From contig NZ_JBLKOA010000001.1 of NCBI RefSeq assembly GCF_051414135.1, forward strand, positions 682,001-746,000: 64,000 nt of DNA, read 5' to 3'. Within the stretch, counting starts at the first letter, position 1. Each line of letters opens with the position of its first letter. The notes under the pieces were generated by a model, which did not search any database, had not been told where the DNA came from, and saw only the letters and a list, made by a program, of their open reading frames with translations. Source of the stretch: Halovenus halobia. Its GTDB lineage: Archaea; Halobacteriota; Halobacteria; Halobacteriales; Haloarculaceae. Positions 7,603-16,054 of the stretch are shown here, piece after piece. The translations under genes were made by a program, and so were the position numbers.

Positions 7603-8469
7603 TCACTCGAAAAAGTCGGTCACGAGCCCGTTAACCTCCGGCACACACTCGTGGTGAAGCCAGTGTGTCCCATCCGTAACGAGTTCGAGGCGACCGTTCG
7701 GACAGAACTCGAGACTATCTTCAGCCATGCTCGCCCGCAGGAGCGTGTCCTGTGTCCCCCAGATGACCAGCGTTTCTGGCTCGACGGTCATCGAGGGCAC
7801 ACCACCGGGGTCGCGGCGCAGTAACGAGCGATACCAGTTCAACATCCCCGTCGCAGCGCCGGGCTGTTGCCACGCTTCGCGGTACAACTCGATATCTTCC
7901 GCGGTGAATGCGTCGGGACTGTTCGTCATATCGAGAAAGAGTTTGAGGCCGCGACAGTTGCCCGCCGTCAGTGCCCACTCAGAGAGACCCGGGACCTGAA
8001 ACATAAACATGTAGGTGCTGTTAATGGTCTGGCGAACATCACCGAAGAGATATTCGTCGAACACCGCAGGATGCGGGATATTCATCGTCACCGCCTTCGT
8101 GACGTACTCCGGGTATTCGAGCAGGACCTGCCAGCCAACGGCCGCCCCCCAGTCGTGTGTGAGAAAGCGCGCTTCATCGTAGCCCAGCGTTTCGAGGAGT
8201 CCCACCGCGTCGGCAGCGAGTTCGGTCAAGCGGTACGCGTCGAGCCCTTCAGGTTTGTCGCTAAGGTTGTACCCACGCTGGTCTGGCACAATCACGCGGT
8301 AGCCCTCGTCGACAAGCGCCGGTATCTGGTGGCGCCAGCCGTACCAGAACTCGGGGAAGCCGTGCAGACAGACGACTGGGTCACCGGTTGTCGGGCCAGC
8401 GGTGACGACGTGGAGATTGATTCCATTGGTCGCTATCGTTCGATGATTTAGCTCCGGCATGGATGACAT
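7603..8469 (-). CDS. Alpha/beta hydrolase, epoxide hydrolase-like
   Basis: A 288-residue alpha/beta-hydrolase. HGFPEFWYGWRHQ is the oxyanion-hole signature of epoxide hydrolases and haloalkane dehalogenases. The nucleophile elbow reads HDWGAAVGW, with Asp as nucleophile rather than Ser. The acid lies near WGTQD, and the catalytic His is in DGTHWLHHE. Asp at the elbow favours epoxide hydrolase over esterase. The longer frame upstream reads like non-coding DNA and was trimmed. Start ATG 8469 or 8460 (MPELNHRT) is possible. It is divergent from the amidohydrolase and convergent with the transducer. Confidence 0.85.
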   Translation of the reverse strand: MSSMPELNHRTIATNGINLHVVTAGPTTGDPVVCLHGFPEFWYGWRHQIPALVDEGYRVIVPDQRGYNLSDKPEGLDAYRLTELAADAVGLLETLGYDEARFLTHDWGAAVGWQVLLEYPEYVTKAVTMNIPHPAVFDEYLFGDVRQTINSTYMFMFQVPGLSEWALTAGNCRGLKLFLDMTNSPDAFTAEDIELYREAWQQPGAATGMLNWYRSLLRRDPGGVPSMTVEPETLVIWGTQDTLLRASMAEDSLEFCPNGRLELVTDGTHWLHHECVPEVNGLVTDFFE

Positions 8470-8518
8470 AGCCTGACTGTGCGCGGGCACGTAGAAGTAA
8501 CCCGGGGGAGCCGCTGCG

Positions 8519-8524
8519 TTAAAA
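8519..8524 (+). promoter_or_regulatory. TATA box of the amidohydrolase gene
   Basis: TTAAAA centred about 26 bases upstream of ATG 8548, which fits leaderless transcription from that codon and favours 8548 over the ATG at 8539. Confidence 0.45.
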
Positions 8525-8547
8525 CGGCCAGCACTCGAATGACGCGT

Positions 8548-9570
8548 ATGATTCTCGAAGGGACAATCCTCCGGGGCCGAGAGTTCGAGCCTGTCGAGGG
8601 CCGCGTCATCGTCGAAGATGGCGAGATACACGATATTGAACAGCGTGCCACCCACACCGAGGATATCATCTTGCCGGCATTTGTCAATGCACACACTCAT
8701 ATTGGTGATTCGATAGCCAAGGAAGCAGGTGAGGGGCTGTCGCTCGAAGAACTCGTCGCGCCACCAGATGGATTGAAACATCGATTGCTGGACGAGGCCA
8801 GTCGCGAGGAACTCGTCGCTGCGATGGAACGGACACTTGGGTTCATGCAGTCAGCCGGCACCGCAGCGTTTGTCGAATTCCGCGAAGGCGGCCTCGAGGG
8901 AGTCCGAGCTATCGAGTCGGCACTGGACGGCACGGATATCCAATCGGTACTACTGGGTCGAGAGACAATCGAGGCGATGCAGGCAGCCGACGGCTTCGGC
9001 GCAAGCGGTGCCAACGACGGGGACTTCAGCGTCGAGCGGTCAGAGACGGCCGAGGCCGACAAATTGTTCGGTATCCACGCCGGCGAAGTCGACAGCAGCG
9101 ATATCAACTCCGCGCTGGACCTCCAGCCTGACTTTCTGGTCCATATGGTTCACCCTGAGCCCCTCCATCTCGAACGTCTGGCAGACAGCCAGGTTCCTGT
9201 TGTCGTCTGTCCGCGCTCGAACGCAGTCACCGACGTTGGTCTTCCGCCCCTGCGAGAGTTGCTCGACCGAACGACTGTTGCCCTCGGTACAGACAATGTC
9301 TTCTTGAACAGTCCGTCGATGTTCCGGGAAATGGAATTCACGGCTAAACTGTTCGATGTTTCGACTGTCGAAGTGCTTCAGATGGCGACGGTCAACGGAG
9401 CAGAGATTGCTGGGCTGGACTGCGGCGTTGTCGAACCGGGGCGACCGAGCAATCTGCTCGTCCTCGACGGTGACTCGGACAATCTCACCGGTGCGCAGGA
9501 TCCTCGACGGGCGGCAGTTCGCCGGGCCGGCGTCGATGATGTCAAGCAAGTTGTCACATCCACTAGCTGA
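8548..9570 (+). CDS. Amidohydrolase family protein (cytosine-deaminase-like fold)
   Basis: A 340-residue metal-dependent hydrolase. The metal-binding NAHTH motif follows the short N-terminal beta-sandwich. Later ligands are visible as GIHAGE, HMVHPE and the catalytic Asp in LGTDNV. The C-terminus returns to the small beta domain (EPGRPSNLLVLDGD). The layout matches deaminases and hydrolases acting on nucleobases, nucleosides or related amides, but the substrate cannot be assigned. ATG 8548 is chosen because MILEGTIL is a normal family start and a TATA box lies 26 bases upstream. It is followed on the same strand by a UspA gene 44 bases downstream. Confidence 0.85.
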   Translation: MILEGTILRGREFEPVEGRVIVEDGEIHDIEQRATHTEDIILPAFVNAHTHIGDSIAKEAGEGLSLEELVAPPDGLKHRLLDEASREELVAAMERTLGFMQSAGTAAFVEFREGGLEGVRAIESALDGTDIQSVLLGRETIEAMQAADGFGASGANDGDFSVERSETAEADKLFGIHAGEVDSSDINSALDLQPDFLVHMVHPEPLHLERLADSQVPVVVCPRSNAVTDVGLPPLRELLDRTTVALGTDNVFLNSPSMFREMEFTAKLFDVSTVEVLQMATVNGAEIAGLDCGVVEPGRPSNLLVLDGDSDNLTGAQDPRRAAVRRAGVDDVKQVVTSTS

Positions 9571-9614
9571 ACTGTCAACTAGCGTTAAGGCAGCGGCGGG
9601 CGAAGGTCCAGACG

Positions 9615-10052
9615 ATGTACGAAAATATCCTACTGCCTTCAGACGGTTCCGAGGGGATGGGCCCTGTCATCGAGCACGCCCGAAAGTTGGCGGATATCCA
9701 CGACGCAACGGTGCACGTGTTGTACGTCGCCAATACCGCCGCGCTATCAGACCTGCCGTTGGAATCGTCGTGGGAAGGTGTCAACAGCGCCTTGCACCAG
9801 CAGGGTGAACAGGCCATCGAAGCGGCCCGTGAGCAGATCGGCGAGATTCCGACGAAAGCTGCTGTTGTCGATGGCTCACCCTCGAAGGAAATAATCGCTT
9901 ACGCCGAGGACACCAACTGTGACCTCATCGTCATGGGGACACACGGTCGCTCGGGAGTTGACCGACTGTTGCTGGGCAGCGTTGCCGGCCGCGTTGTTCG
10001 GTCCGCAGACATCCCAGTCATGACTATCAGAGTCAGCGGGCACCTCGAATAG
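9615..10052 (+). CDS. Universal stress protein (UspA family)
   Basis: A 145-residue single UspA domain. It starts with YENILLPSDGSEG and ends with the nucleotide-binding signature GTHGRSGVDRLLLGSVAG (G-x2-G-x9-G-S), so it probably binds ATP. Haloarchaea carry many copies; the specific role is unknown. It lies downstream of the amidohydrolase and converges with birA, whose stop is at 10054, leaving almost no intergenic space. Confidence 0.92.
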   Translation: MYENILLPSDGSEGMGPVIEHARKLADIHDATVHVLYVANTAALSDLPLESSWEGVNSALHQQGEQAIEAAREQIGEIPTKAAVVDGSPSKEIIAYAEDTNCDLIVMGTHGRSGVDRLLLGSVAGRVVRSADIPVMTIRVSGHLE

Positions 10053-10053
10053 T

Positions 10054-10983
10054 TCACGCGGGCCGGAGATGTTCGCAGTCGCCTGCAGTTATCTCACGTG
10101 TTCCATCGTCAGTCTCGACGAGGAGCGCGCCGGGCGGAGTGATATCGACCGCCTCACCGACGACCTCTCCTGTCGGGGTGTCGACGCGGACGCGCTGTCC
10201 AATCGTGTCGGTTAATTCTCGCCATGCGTCGAGCGTGGTCTCGGGGGGAGACTGCGCCAGCGTCCAGAACTCTGTGAGCAGACGCTGGACCACAGTCCGG
10301 CGGTCGACATCACCAGTTTCGGCCCGCAGTGTGGTTGCTGGCTGGTCGCCCGGCAGTTGCTCGACATCGAGGTTCGCGTTGAGGCCAATACCGACGACAA
10401 GCCACGAGATTCGGTCGGCCTCGCCTTCCATCTCGGTCAGAATACCGGCGAGTTTCTTCCCGTCGACACGGATGTCGTTGGGCCATTTGATCGTCGCCTC
10501 GACGCCAGAGGCTCTGACTGCCCGCGCCGTCGCGACGGCAGCAATAAGCGTGTAGACTGGTGCCTGTGCCGGCGGAACATTTGGTCGTACTAGCACCGAC
10601 AGCCAGATTCCCCCACTCGGCGAGGCCCACTTGCGGTCGAGTCGGCCTCGCCCGCCGGTCTGTTTGTCAGCAACGACGACGGTATCCGAGTGTCCCTCGG
10701 CGGCTACTTCCCGCGCGCGCTCGTTCGTACTCGCTATCTCATCGTGATATTCGACTTCGAAGGGTGCGTCGAGCCCGTATTCGAGTGCTGGTCCGCCGTA
10801 GTCGGGGATGCCGGCGAGGGTGTAGCCGTCCGCCGCGCTCTCGATCTCGAAGCCGTTTTTGCGGAGGGCTTCGACGTGATTCCAGACCGCCGCTCGCGAG
10901 ATATCGAGCCGAGCGGCCATGGCAGGCCCACCAACGGGCCCGTCAGCGATGGCGGCGAGTACCTGCTCCCGTGTCGGATGCAT
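10054..10983 (-). CDS. birA: Bifunctional biotin-protein ligase / biotin operon repressor BirA
   Basis: A 309-residue protein with an N-terminal winged helix (residues about 1-60, ISRAAVWNHVEALRKNGF). The biotin ligase domain shows GRGRLDRKWASP and KWPNDI, and a small C-terminal SH3-like domain follows. It joins biotin to acceptor lysines of biotin carboxyl carrier proteins through biotinyl-AMP. The HTH suggests it also represses biotin uptake or synthesis genes, none of which are nearby. Length and motif order match the family. Confidence 0.93.
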   Translation of the reverse strand: MHPTREQVLAAIADGPVGGPAMAARLDISRAAVWNHVEALRKNGFEIESAADGYTLAGIPDYGGPALEYGLDAPFEVEYHDEIASTNERAREVAAEGHSDTVVVADKQTGGRGRLDRKWASPSGGIWLSVLVRPNVPPAQAPVYTLIAAVATARAVRASGVEATIKWPNDIRVDGKKLAGILTEMEGEADRISWLVVGIGLNANLDVEQLPGDQPATTLRAETGDVDRRTVVQRLLTEFWTLAQSPPETTLDAWRELTDTIGQRVRVDTPTGEVVGEAVDITPPGALLVETDDGTREITAGDCEHLRPA

Positions 10984-11083
10984 ACGACGCGGTACAGTCC
11001 CCGGGCATACAATCGTTGCCCCGACGGGGCGGAAAGGAAAGTCCTTTTACTTCCCCGGGAAAACGGTGGAATGCACAAGGCGT

Positions 11084-11168
<85 letters not shown>

Positions 11169-11216
11169 CTGGTCGTTTGCTCGTCCGGTGCGAGATGCAC
11201 TGTACGACGGGCGAAC

Positions 11217-11265
11217 AAAAGTGCGGGTGCATATCCCTTCAGGGATCAGCACCCACGCAACTTTT
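11217..11265. terminator. Bidirectional hairpin terminator between tRNA-Leu and the TRAM gene
   Basis: A long imperfect inverted repeat. AAAAGT, GCG and GGTGC on the left pair with GCACC, CGC and ACTTTT on the right, with small bulges. Inside, ATCCC pairs with GGGAT across a TTCA loop. Each strand therefore ends in a T-run after a strong stem, and the two flanking genes converge on it. It reads as a shared terminator; a small structured RNA is the alternative. Confidence 0.55.
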
Positions 11266-11298
11266 CCCGAAGCTACTCTCTGAGCACCAGCAGTAACG

Positions 11299-11682
11299 CT
11301 ACGCTGGGACCGCCTCTGCGGAGGTTCGGTTCGAACCGAACGAGGTGATAGTCACGTCGAGACTGTCGCCAACTTCCGTCCCCTGTGAGAACTCATCGAC
11401 AAAAATGACGAATCCTTCCTTTTTGCAGACGGCCTGTCGGTCACCGGAGTGATGTGAGCGAAATTCCGTGACTCCGACAGTAACGGTGTCGCCGATATCG
11501 ACCGGCGGTTCGCGCTCCACCGCGTCGTCGTGTGCGTCACGAGACTGTTCGCGTTCGAGTTCGGCCGTGCTGACCGAGCGGCCGCGGTACTTCCCAATCT
11601 TGTAGAAAATGACTGCTCCGACCAGAAACGAGCCAGCAGCCACGCCAGCGAGGAGTTGTTGCACATCCAGGCATTGGCACAC
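11299..11682 (-). CDS. TRAM-domain protein with N-terminal membrane anchor
   Basis: A 127-residue protein. Residues about 8-30 (LLAGVAAGSFLVGAVIFYKIG) are a transmembrane helix. A charged linker (about 31-60) and a TRAM RNA-binding domain follow (VDIGDTVTVGVTEFRSHHSG...GFVIFVDEF...GDSLDVTITSF). Free TRAM proteins in archaea bind RNA and act like RNA chaperones; here the domain is tethered to the membrane. GTG 11664 is an alternative start. The gene lies alone between tRNA-Leu and thpR. Confidence 0.8.
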   Translation of the reverse strand: MCQCLDVQQLLAGVAAGSFLVGAVIFYKIGKYRGRSVSTAELEREQSRDAHDDAVEREPPVDIGDTVTVGVTEFRSHHSGDRQAVCKKEGFVIFVDEFSQGTEVGDSLDVTITSFGSNRTSAEAVPA

Positions 11683-11723
11683 TCCCTGTTAACTCTCGTG
11701 GCCACAGGACCACCGTCGCGCCG

Positions 11724-12275
11724 TCACAGTGGAAAGCACTCGACAGTCGAGTACTCTGGCCCATCCTCCGTGAGCGTGCTCTCTGTGAGCCTGATCTCCT
11801 CGAACGCGACCGTACCGAGATCTGGGTCGCGGTTCTCGACGACATCCTGGACGAGGTCCTTCCCCCCGGCGTGGTCCATGCGCGCCAGCGTCGCGTGCGG
11901 TGTGAACTCGTGGTCCTCGGGGTCGAACCCCAGTGTTGTCGTCTGCGCTTCGATAGCCTCGTGGAGCGCAGCGAGTTTCGCGCTGCCCTCGCGGACGCCG
12001 ACCCAGACGACACTGATGTAGTCGAGGTGTGGAAAGACACCGAGGCCACCAATCTCTGCCTCGAACGGGCCAGTGTCAGCGTCCGCAACCGCATTTTCGA
12101 TAGCGTCGGTCAGTTCGTCCAGCCGTTCTTGGTCGGTCTCGCCGAGGAATTTGAGCGTGATGTGTGTCTGTGTCGGGTCGGTGAACCGGAGTCCACTGGC
12201 ACCTTCGAACGCTGACTGGAGGTCGGCGATGGGGTCGGCGAGTCCGTCGAGGTCGGCGCTGACAAACAATCGCAT
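11724..12275 (-). CDS. thpR: RNA 2',3'-cyclic phosphodiesterase ThpR (2H family)
   Basis: A 183-residue 2H phosphoesterase starting MRLFVSADLDG. The two catalytic H-x-T-x motifs read HITL and HATL, in TQTHITLKFLGE and FTPHATLARMDH. Family enzymes hydrolyse RNA 2',3'-cyclic phosphate ends and were first described as 2'-5' RNA ligases. The reading frame stays open far upstream, but that extension is the reverse strand of the TPR gene and is not part of the protein. Confidence 0.92.
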   Translation of the reverse strand: MRLFVSADLDGLADPIADLQSAFEGASGLRFTDPTQTHITLKFLGETDQERLDELTDAIENAVADADTGPFEAEIGGLGVFPHLDYISVVWVGVREGSAKLAALHEAIEAQTTTLGFDPEDHEFTPHATLARMDHAGGKDLVQDVVENRDPDLGTVAFEEIRLTESTLTEDGPEYSTVECFPL

Positions 12276-12326
12276 ACCAGAAGTAGGGGACGCAGGTCTT
12301 AATGCTCCCCGACGCGAATATCTGGT

Positions 12327-13070
12327 ATGACCAACGAGCGAGAGGACCACGAATTCTCCGAAGGGCAGGGATTCGATGAGCCCTACGAGGGATTCGATAT
12401 CGATCCCCCGGAACTCACCGTTGACGCCGACGAAGTCGACCCTGTCGACTCTCATGGCGTTGCTGACCTGCTGGATGACAGCAACCTCGCGAAAGACAAG
12501 GTTGACCCAGCAGAACTGATCGACGTCGGACTCGATTATATCCGAATCAACCGCCACGAGCGAGCAACAGAAACCTTCGAGCGTGCCGCTCGCTACGCCG
12601 ACGAGGAAATTGTCGAGCAGGAAGCGTGGGTCAACAAGGGCGTTGCCCACGCCGAACTGGAAGAGTACGACGCCGCCATCGGCGCATACAGAGAAGCAAT
12701 CAAGATGGACGAGGACTCCGAGCACGCGGCGACAGCAGAGACGAACCTCGCGTACGCGCTGTGGGAGTTCGGTCGAACCGAAGAAGCACTCGAACACGCC
12801 GAGCGGGCTGTCGAGATCGACCCACGATTTGGCCAGGCCTGGTACAATCGCGGCTTTTTCCTCAACGAGCGTGGCCTCGCCGAGGACGCACTCAACGCCT
12901 TCGACAATGCGATTCGACTCGGCTACCGCAGTGCCGACCTGCTCGAAGAGAAAGCAATCGCTCTAGAGAAGATGGGCGAAGACGAACGTGCCGAAGAAGT
13001 GGCCAAAGAAGCGGAGGAGATGCGCGCCGACAACGAAGAGGAGGTCATCGGCGAGCAGCTGAAGGAGTGA
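12327..13070 (+). CDS. Tetratricopeptide repeat protein
   Basis: A 247-residue, very acidic protein. After an acidic leader (about residues 1-70) come four or five TPR units, for example AWVNKGVAHAELEEYDAAIG, EHAATAETNLAYALWEFGRT and AWYNRGFFLNERGLAEDALN. It ends in a charged helix. TPRs form protein-binding superhelices; no catalytic domain is present. It lies 2 bases upstream of the DUF424 gene and is surely cotranscribed with it, so the two may work together. Confidence 0.9.
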   Translation: MTNEREDHEFSEGQGFDEPYEGFDIDPPELTVDADEVDPVDSHGVADLLDDSNLAKDKVDPAELIDVGLDYIRINRHERATETFERAARYADEEIVEQEAWVNKGVAHAELEEYDAAIGAYREAIKMDEDSEHAATAETNLAYALWEFGRTEEALEHAERAVEIDPRFGQAWYNRGFFLNERGLAEDALNAFDNAIRLGYRSADLLEEKAIALEKMGEDERAEEVAKEAEEMRADNEEEVIGEQLKE

Positions 13071-13072
13071 CG

Positions 13073-13372
13073 ATGGGCGAGTTACTACTGACCGAGCGTG
13101 ACACTGGGAAGGGCCGACTCGTCTCGGTCTGTGACGCTGACCTGCTTGGTGAAACCTTCGAGAATGGAGAGCTTTCACTCACTGTCAACGAGGAGTTTTA
13201 CAAGGGCGAACCGGCAGACGAACAGGCAATTATCGGCAGCCTCGCAAAGTGTTCCGTCGCGAATATCGTCGGTGAGGATGCCGTTGGACTAGCGCTGGAA
13301 CACGGCTTCGTCGAGGAGGAAAACGTCCTCGATATCGACGGCACCCGTCACGCACAACTGCTGTGGCTGTGA
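13073..13372 (+). CDS. DUF424 family protein
   Basis: A 99-residue archaeal DUF424 protein (MGELLLTERDTGKGRLVSVC; SLAKCSVANIVGEDAVGLAL). The family is near-universal in archaea and is often linked in gene neighbourhoods to translation genes, but its biochemical role is not settled. Start ATG 13073 lies 2 bases after the TPR stop. The frame is open further upstream inside the TPR gene, where it is non-coding. Confidence 0.88.
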   Translation: MGELLLTERDTGKGRLVSVCDADLLGETFENGELSLTVNEEFYKGEPADEQAIIGSLAKCSVANIVGEDAVGLALEHGFVEEENVLDIDGTRHAQLLWL

Positions 13373-13400
13373 GCGGAGCGGCAGTCACGGGGCGGTCCCT

Positions 13401-14111
13401 TCAGGCCTCGCCGTAGACTGGCACCGCCGCGCCGCTGGTGACGGAGCCAGCGTCACTGCAGAGAAACAGAAAGACAGCAGCGATATCTTTCGGGTCGACC
13501 CATTTCGAGAAGTCACTCCCGGACATCATGTCGCGGTTCATCGGCGTGTCGATAACGCTCGGCATGACAGCATTTGCCCGGACAGTTCCGAGATTTTCTT
13601 CGGCAATCGTCTCGGTCAGGATGCGAACGCCGGCCTTCGTTGCGCGGTAGATTCCGTCGCCCTCCCCGCCCTCCAGCGAGGACCGGGCCGAGACGCTGAC
13701 GATTGCCCCCTCGCTGTCCTGCAAGTGCGGGAGTGCGTGTTTCGACGCCAGAAACATCGTCTTGAGATTCACGTTGAAGAGGAAATCGAACGTATCAGCG
13801 TCTGTTTCGTGAATCGGGTTGCCGCCGCGCCACGTCCCGGCGATGTTTGCGAGATAATCGAGGCCACCGTGGCTGTCAACAATCTCCTCGATAGTCGATT
13901 GGACGGTTGACTCGTCGGTGAAGTCGCCCTGATAGAAGTCGATTCGGTCCGGGTCGTCGAGCAAGAAGTCGTCGCTGTCTGGCTCGACGAGGTCAGCGCC
14001 GCAGACAGTCGCGCCCGCTTCGAGGTAGGCCTCAGCAATCGCGCTCCCGAGCGCGCCGCCGACACCCGTGACCAGTACCACATCGCCGCTGAAGTCAAAT
14101 TCGGCTGACAT
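13401..14111 (-). CDS. SDR family oxidoreductase
   Basis: A 236-residue short-chain dehydrogenase. The cofactor motif is TGVGGALGSA (TGxxxGxG-like), the structural motif reads LANIAG, the catalytic Ser is in VSVSARSS and the catalytic Tyr-Lys pair is in YRATKAG. An acidic residue after the second strand (CGADLVEPDSD) suggests NAD over NADP. The substrate is unknown. It converges with the DUF424 gene. Confidence 0.9.
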   Translation of the reverse strand: MSAEFDFSGDVVLVTGVGGALGSAIAEAYLEAGATVCGADLVEPDSDDFLLDDPDRIDFYQGDFTDESTVQSTIEEIVDSHGGLDYLANIAGTWRGGNPIHETDADTFDFLFNVNLKTMFLASKHALPHLQDSEGAIVSVSARSSLEGGEGDGIYRATKAGVRILTETIAEENLGTVRANAVMPSVIDTPMNRDMMSGSDFSKWVDPKDIAAVFLFLCSDAGSVTSGAAVPVYGEA

Positions 14112-14215
14112 ACGAATACGTTCGGCCGCCGGTCACATAGTCACTTTGGCGAGGGTCGCTCTTGCCGGCAGGGAGACCGGTGGCTATAGTTGGGTCCCGC
14201 AGTATAGTGGAGACG

Positions 14216-14683
14216 ATGGAGACGCCGGAACCGAGGGGGGCCGATATTCTGTACGGCGCGTTTCTGTTCGGCGTCATCGCCGCGCTTGCCTTGGAAGCGG
14301 TCGCTGCGCTGGTAGCCTTGCCAGTCGTAATCGGTGTCGTCGATTGGGTCGAGTACCGGGATCGGCTGTCAACTGACGAACCACTTGCAGTCGTCCTGAC
14401 AATACTCGGGCTCAGTTGTCTGCTGCTGTGCTGTCGGTTCGACAGTACCCAACTCGGCACGTATGTCGGGCTTGTTGGCGTGGTGTTCTTCCTGCAGGCT
14501 GTCCGGTTTGTACTTCTGACCAACCCCGCGCCGTCGAGGCTGTTTCGGCAGGGTTACCCGAGTCTGGTTGGCCTCAGTATCATCTGCAGTGCGCTCGCCG
14601 ACGGAATTCCGCAGTTTCAGTGGGTGCCGGTCTGGTTACTCGCCGGTGTCTACGTGTTCAGGAAACTCTACGTCCGGTGGTGA
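14216..14683 (+). CDS. Multi-spanning membrane protein, hypothetical
   Basis: A 155-residue hydrophobic protein starting METPEPRGADILYG. About four transmembrane helices are visible: FGVIAALALEAVAALVALPV, AVVLTILGLSCLLLCC, YVGLVGVVFFLQAVRFVLL, and a C-terminal WVPVWLLAGVYVF. No family is recognised. ATG 14216 is preferred to ATG 14162 because the upstream 18 residues are basic and unlike the rest. It is convergent with aroA, with stop codons adjacent (14683/14684). Confidence 0.7.
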   Translation: METPEPRGADILYGAFLFGVIAALALEAVAALVALPVVIGVVDWVEYRDRLSTDEPLAVVLTILGLSCLLLCCRFDSTQLGTYVGLVGVVFFLQAVRFVLLTNPAPSRLFRQGYPSLVGLSIICSALADGIPQFQWVPVWLLAGVYVFRKLYVRW

Positions 14684-15967
14684 TTACCGCGAGACGACCG
14701 CACCGAGGTCGGCCATCGTCTCGAAGAAGTCGGGGAAGGACACGTCGACGTGTTCTGCACCAGTAATCGTCGTCTCGCCATCCGCAATCAAGCCCGCGAC
14801 GGCGAGCGACATGATAATCCGGTGGTCTGCTCGCCCGTCGACGGTTGCACCCGACAGTTCTGTCTCCGAGCCATCGATCGTGAGCGTCTCCTGTGTCTCC
14901 TCGACGGTTGCACCCATCTTCGTGAGTGCCTCGGCCATTGCGCTCACGCGGTCCGTTTCCTTGTAGCGGACGTGCTCGCAGTTGGTGATGTGTGTCTCGC
15001 CGTCGGCAGCGGCACCGAGCACCGCGATGGTCGGCAGGAGGTCGGGCGTATCCCCAACATCGACCGCTGTTCCGGTGAGTTCACTGCCAGTGACGGTGAG
15101 TTCTCCGGCCGATTCGTCCCACGACACATCGCCGCCCATATCGCGGACAATATCGACGATGGCCTGGTCGCCCTGTGCGCTGGGATAGGCCCCACTGACT
15201 GTCACCTCGCCGCCGGCGAGTGCGCCCGCCGCGATCAGGTAGGAAATCGAGGAGAAATCGCCCGGCACGTTGTAGCCGTCGCCAGCGTCGTACTCCTGAT
15301 AGCCGCCGACAGCAAAGCCATTGGCAGTCTGCCGCGCGCTGACGCCGAATGCCTCCAGCACTTCGATGGTGATATCGACGTACGGCGCGGATTTGAGTTC
15401 AGTCTGCAGTGTCAGATCGATTCCGGCGTCGGTGACAGCCCCCGCCATCAGCAGGGCCGTAATGAACTGCGAGGAGACATCGCCGGGAATGGCCGCACTG
15501 CCGCCGGTAACTGGACCACCGATAACCAGCGGCGCCTGCCCGTTCGCGCGTGTGCTCTCCGCGCGGCCGCCCAACTGGTCGAGTGCGCGCAAGAGTGCAC
15601 CCTGTGGACGGGACCGTAGTGACTCGTCGCCCGTCAGCACAGTCAGGTCCTCGGCAAGTCCTGCCGCGGCGGTCGTGAGCCGCATTGTCGTCCCGCTGTT
15701 CGCGCAGTCAATCACGTCGTCGGGTGTCTCGGGATTTCCACTGAACCCCTCGATATCGAGTTGATTGGCGTCTTCGTCGTATTCGACAGTGCCGCCGAAG
15801 GCCTCGACCGCGCGCATCGTTGCGCGCGTGTCGGCGCTTAGCAACGGGTCGGAAACTGTCGTATTGTCGGCATAGCCCGCCGCCAGAATCGCGCGGTGCG
15901 TGTAACTTTTCGACGGCGGGGCTTGGGCCGCGCCCTCGACCGTCGACTGTGAAATCGTCACGTCCAT
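14684..15967 (-). CDS. aroA: 3-phosphoshikimate 1-carboxyvinyltransferase (EPSP synthase)
   Basis: A 427-residue EPSP synthase, which joins PEP to shikimate 3-phosphate in the chorismate pathway. Signatures visible are PPSKSYTHRA near the N-terminus, LLSADTRATMRAVEAFGG, NSGTTMRL and SRPQGALLRALDQLGG. In the second half are KETDRVSAMAEALTKMG and DHRIIMSLAV. The length is normal. No other shikimate gene is adjacent. Confidence 0.97.
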   Translation of the reverse strand: MDVTISQSTVEGAAQAPPSKSYTHRAILAAGYADNTTVSDPLLSADTRATMRAVEAFGGTVEYDEDANQLDIEGFSGNPETPDDVIDCANSGTTMRLTTAAAGLAEDLTVLTGDESLRSRPQGALLRALDQLGGRAESTRANGQAPLVIGGPVTGGSAAIPGDVSSQFITALLMAGAVTDAGIDLTLQTELKSAPYVDITIEVLEAFGVSARQTANGFAVGGYQEYDAGDGYNVPGDFSSISYLIAAGALAGGEVTVSGAYPSAQGDQAIVDIVRDMGGDVSWDESAGELTVTGSELTGTAVDVGDTPDLLPTIAVLGAAADGETHITNCEHVRYKETDRVSAMAEALTKMGATVEETQETLTIDGSETELSGATVDGRADHRIIMSLAVAGLIADGETTITGAEHVDVSFPDFFETMADLGAVVSR

Positions 15968-16054
15968 GTCTGGCGGGTGGGTGGCCGGGGTCTTGAGACT
16001 GCCGGACCGAGTAAGACCGTCGGTTTCATTTCGGTGCCTCCCGAATAGTAGGTC

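Noticed and set aside
11724..12797. A 357-codon minus-strand frame starting at 12797
   Set aside because: Only the last 183 codons (from ATG 12275) encode ThpR. The upstream part is the antisense of the TPR gene and has no protein-like composition.
14750..15619. A 289-codon plus-strand frame
   Set aside because: It lies wholly inside aroA on the opposite strand, and its His/Arg/Cys-rich composition is not halophile-like.
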